DNA of 64,000 bases from Spirosoma endbachense (lineage in GTDB: Bacteria; Bacteroidota; Bacteroidia; Cytophagales; Spirosomataceae), in NCBI RefSeq assembly GCF_010233585.1, contig NZ_CP045997.1, positions 2,045,237-2,109,236 of the forward strand, written 5' to 3'. This document shows, piece after piece, positions 61,704-64,000 of this stretch (within the stretch, counting starts at the first letter, position 1; each line of letters begins with the position of its first letter). A program made the position numbers and the translations under genes. The notes below the pieces were generated by a model. The model was not told the origin of the DNA and ran no database searches. It worked only from the letters and a program-made list of their open reading frames with translations.

Positions 61704-61711
61704 CAAAAGTA
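61704..61711 (-). promoter_or_regulatory. -7 promoter element of the CvfB gene
   Basis: TACTTTTG on the minus strand, continuing CCCC, 28 bases before the ATG. No -33 TTG is found. The remaining 230 bases up to the exonuclease hold no other supportable feature. Confidence 0.4.
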
Positions 61712-61947
61712 GCGATAAATCATGGTGCTTTGGCGGATCAATTTTATAGGCTTGTTACCATATTTCGACTAAATCACTATAATCAGGCAAACAATAGCAA
61801 GAATGACCTGTTCGTTATACTTATGAAAATTGTGCTTCTCAAATGAGCCCAATCGGGTATTCTCTGAAAAACTGGCTCATAATTTTCCACTCTATTTTTC
61901 AAAAATAAATACGTTAACTTTTCGCCGAAATCGTTAACGAATTACGT

Positions 61948-62565
61948 ATGCCTTTTTTAGTACTTGACCTCGAAATGACCGGTCCAGAACCGGATTACAA
62001 CGAAATTATTCAGATTGGTGCCGTCCTTTTCGATGACAGTTGGGTCGAAAAGGGTCAGTATCTTACCAATGTGTATCCTGAAAATAAAGACGCCTTTTCG
62101 TCATCTTCCGAAAAGATCCATAATCTGTCATTGGCCGATCTGGAAGACGCGCCGATGATCTATGATGTTTTGCCCGAACTGGAAGAGTGGATCTGTCAGC
62201 AGCTTGGCATTCGGGTTCCCAAGGGTCAATTAGACCGGACGCCCTTTCTTCGCGACGTGATTATCTGCGGCCAGAGCGTTATCAATGACATCAATTTTCT
62301 GAAGGAAGCCTATCGTTACGAGAAGCTCAAATGGCCGTATTCACGGGTCTTGCTGGATCTGCATACGCTGGCCTATTTCACCTTCCGAATCCTGAAAGCG
62401 AACGGACGCAAAGTGCCAGATCGGCTGAGTTTGACGGCCATTGCCAATTACTTTGGCTTCTCGCGCGAAGATGGCTTTCATAATGCGCTGGAAGACTCGG
62501 TGCTCACGGCCAAGTGTATGAAGGAAGTGTTTAAGCTGAGCGAGGGAATGAAACTACCGGTTTGA
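61948..62565 (+). CDS. DEDDh-type 3'-5' exonuclease
   Basis: 205 residues. ExoI LVLDLEMTGPEPDYNEIIQI with Asp7 and Glu9, ExoII in CGQSVINDINFLKEAYR (the third acidic Asp in VINDINF), and ExoIII FHNALEDSVLTAK with His and Asp. This is the RNase T/DnaQ-like fold; it could trim RNA or proofread DNA. The protein is short with no other domain, so oligoribonuclease-like or a free exonuclease are the best guesses. Its last 35 bases overlap the convergent CHAT gene. Confidence 0.85.
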   Translation: MPFLVLDLEMTGPEPDYNEIIQIGAVLFDDSWVEKGQYLTNVYPENKDAFSSSSEKIHNLSLADLEDAPMIYDVLPELEEWICQQLGIRVPKGQLDRTPFLRDVIICGQSVINDINFLKEAYRYEKLKWPYSRVLLDLHTLAYFTFRILKANGRKVPDRLSLTAIANYFGFSREDGFHNALEDSVLTAKCMKEVFKLSEGMKLPV

Positions 62566-64000
62566 CCTGGCGTTTCCGCCAGAACCACCAGGCTGCAAAA
62601 CCACTCAGCAAAACCAATAACCCGCCCGCAATCCATAACCAGTAATTCGTTCGCGACAATGGTTCTGTATCGCCGATAACGATCAGGCCAGCCCAATAAT
62701 TAGGTAACTGATTAACACCTTCAGCCTTGGTAAGCCATTCCTGTTTGGCTCGTTGAAGCGCAATATCCTTTGGCAAGCCCTCATCCAGGTATTTATAAAA
62801 GAGACTGGTCAATTGATAGGTAGCCTCGTTTTGAACGCTCCAAAGTGTCGTTAACACGCTTGGTACACCCAATGCCGAAAAACCCCGTGCCAGACTGAAC
62901 ACGCCTTCGCCCTGCTGATTGGCCCCAATGCCGGTTTTACAGGCCGCCAGCACCACTAACTGCGCATTGGGTAGTGCTCCATCGCCAAGTTCAGAGAGTC
63001 GAAGCGTAGAGTCGGCAAAGTAGAGCATCGGCTCCTGACTGGTACTATCAGCAGCAGCATGGGTGAAGAGAAGCACGACAGGATAAGCCGAGACTTGCCG
63101 CTGGAACGCTCCCCGTGTAGCTGCTTTGTGGGTTAGTAACATGGGCGAATCGAATCGACTGGCAATAGCGATCAGGGCAATATCAGAGCCTGACAGCATA
63201 ACCTGACTTAATCGGGGGGCAAAATCGACCGGCGCAACTCCCAGAAAGCCAGCCTTCTGGAAGCTCGGTACTGGTTTCTGAATAATGCCGTTTTTGAGCA
63301 GTAAACTGGCCGAATACGCATAACTGAATGCATACTCATTGACAGCATAATCGGGATGGTCAGCTGATCGGCTCAAGGCATCGAATGGAATAAAAAAGCC
63401 ATCCGGCGAAACGATAACCCGCCCTTTGGGTAGCTTCAACGGAGCCAGTAACTGTTGATACAGGCCATTACCCAGTGTCAGAAACCGGCTGACATTGGCC
63501 TGTTTGTTCATGGCTTCGGGGCTGTTCAGGAGTGGCGCAAACTGACTGAGTATCTGGTTATAAGCTCCGGCGGATTGCTGCTGAAACGTAACCGAATCAC
63601 CTGTTACGCCCATGACATAAAGCGCACTATCGCCCACAAAATACGTAACAAGCGATCCCGACTGTTTTTTGAGGTAACGCTGCAGATCGGCGAGGGCTGA
63701 CGTCGTATTGTCGTATTTATAGCGGAAGTAAGCTGGATTCGTCGCTTCCAGTTGTTTCAGAAACGCTTCCAAGCTATCCTGTTTAACCAGGAGAACGTCG
63801 CGGACAGCTGCGTAGCTGGCACTATCGGGCGATAATCCGGCAAGTTTATTCTGCTGCTCCCCGACAGTCTGCCTTAACCGTTGTTCATCAGCTGCCTGTT
63901 GCGTAGACAGTTGCTGTTGTGCGCCGAGTTCATTTAGTTTGTCGGCCAGCATCACGGCCCGGCTTTTTTCTAAAAAGCGAAATGCCTGCTCAGTATCGCC
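62531..64000 (-). CDS. TPR-CHAT domain protein, C-terminal part (runs off the right edge)
   Basis: 490 codons are visible and the frame is open at 64000. The part upstream of the internal start reads GDTEQAFRFLEKSRAVMLAD, the last tetratricopeptide unit leading into a coiled linker. The CHAT (caspase-HetF-associated) domain spans most of the rest: the His in LLFTHAAADS and the Cys in VVLAACKTGIGANQQGEG are the catalytic pair, with the typical LARGFSALGVPSVLTTLWSV. The C-terminus has one membrane helix (YWLWIAGGLLVLLSGFAAWW) and a basic tail, so the protease is likely membrane-tethered. CHAT proteins in Bacteroidota are widespread and often uncharacterised; some act in defence or signalling. 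Confidence 0.88.
   Translation of the reverse strand, partial: GDTEQAFRFLEKSRAVMLADKLNELGAQQQLSTQQAADEQRLRQTVGEQQNKLAGLSPDSASYAAVRDVLLVKQDSLEAFLKQLEATNPAYFRYKYDNTTSALADLQRYLKKQSGSLVTYFVGDSALYVMGVTGDSVTFQQQSAGAYNQILSQFAPLLNSPEAMNKQANVSRFLTLGNGLYQQLLAPLKLPKGRVIVSPDGFFIPFDALSRSADHPDYAVNEYAFSYAYSASLLLKNGIIQKPVPSFQKAGFLGVAPVDFAPRLSQVMLSGSDIALIAIASRFDSPMLLTHKAATRGAFQRQVSAYPVVLLFTHAAADSTSQEPMLYFADSTLRLSELGDGALPNAQLVVLAACKTGIGANQQGEGVFSLARGFSALGVPSVLTTLWSVQNEATYQLTSLFYKYLDEGLPKDIALQRAKQEWLTKAEGVNQLPNYWAGLIVIGDTEPLSRTNYWLWIAGGLLVLLSGFAAWWFWRKRQVKPVVSFPRSA

Overview
The window looks like chromosomal DNA from a member of the Bacteroidota, most likely a Spirosoma-like Cytophagales bacterium (inference). 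The signs are a type IX secretion (T9SS) sorting domain on a giant GH9 cellulase, many secreted hydrolases with signal peptides, DUF3098 and FtsX in Bacteroidota-type context, a fused malic enzyme/phosphotransacetylase, weak Shine-Dalgarno sites, and promoter candidates of the Bacteroidota form TTG-N19/20-TAnnTTTG.

Layout. 1-2.2 kb is an AT-rich accessory edge: the end of an IS256-type element that cuts a small secreted protein, then a lipoprotein whose HEXXH-like motif is broken by a one-base frameshift. 2.2-6.7 kb holds stress or redox regulators and enzymes (DoxX/HxlR pair with a palindromic operator, AraC regulator, NmrA-like reductase, PLP decarboxylase). A tRNA-Glu with its own promoter and terminator follows. 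7.2-26 kb is a secreted-hydrolase and carbohydrate zone: M14 carboxypeptidase, BNR_4 propeller protein, GH9 cellulase with duplicated accessory modules, an apparently foreign VOC protein behind a 36-nt inverted repeat, GMC oxidoreductase, sulfatase, DUF4965 protein, MdaB/LysR pair, Gfo/Idh/MocA oxidoreductase. 26-28.6 kb has a DEAD-box helicase and a HigBA toxin-antitoxin pair.

28.7-34.7 kb is a histidine operon (hisG, hisD, hisC). Upstream of hisG is a 20-codon open frame rich in histidine codons (H-R-R-H-H-H near its end), placed directly behind a good promoter match: a candidate his leader peptide. Between hisD and hisC sit an antitoxin with a broken PIN toxin, a class V aminotransferase and a peptide-deformylase paralogue. 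34.7-54 kb is mostly housekeeping: an AddA/RecB-like helicase, tandem PAP2 phosphatases, metF, a GH32 fructanase, ftsX, DUF3098, uppP, truB, ribF, maeB, trpS, and a pentose-phosphate cluster (pgl and zwf with rpiB divergent). 54-64 kb has an ABC exporter, an FUSC membrane protein, an S9 peptidase, a CvfB-type S1 protein, a DEDDh exonuclease and the 3' part of a TPR-CHAT protein.

Intergenic regions carry several families of imperfect hairpins: TTTATAGTTTTC words, GAGTGAGG words, and a CACGG(T/C)TCGAAG element. There are also very long, nearly perfect palindromes at 9.8, 15.9 and 60.8 kb. The most promising items for follow-up are the his leader, the broken PIN module inside the his operon, the frameshifted HEXXH lipoprotein, the HxlR operator and the dispersed hairpin elements. 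No CRISPR array, prophage or complete defence island was seen.
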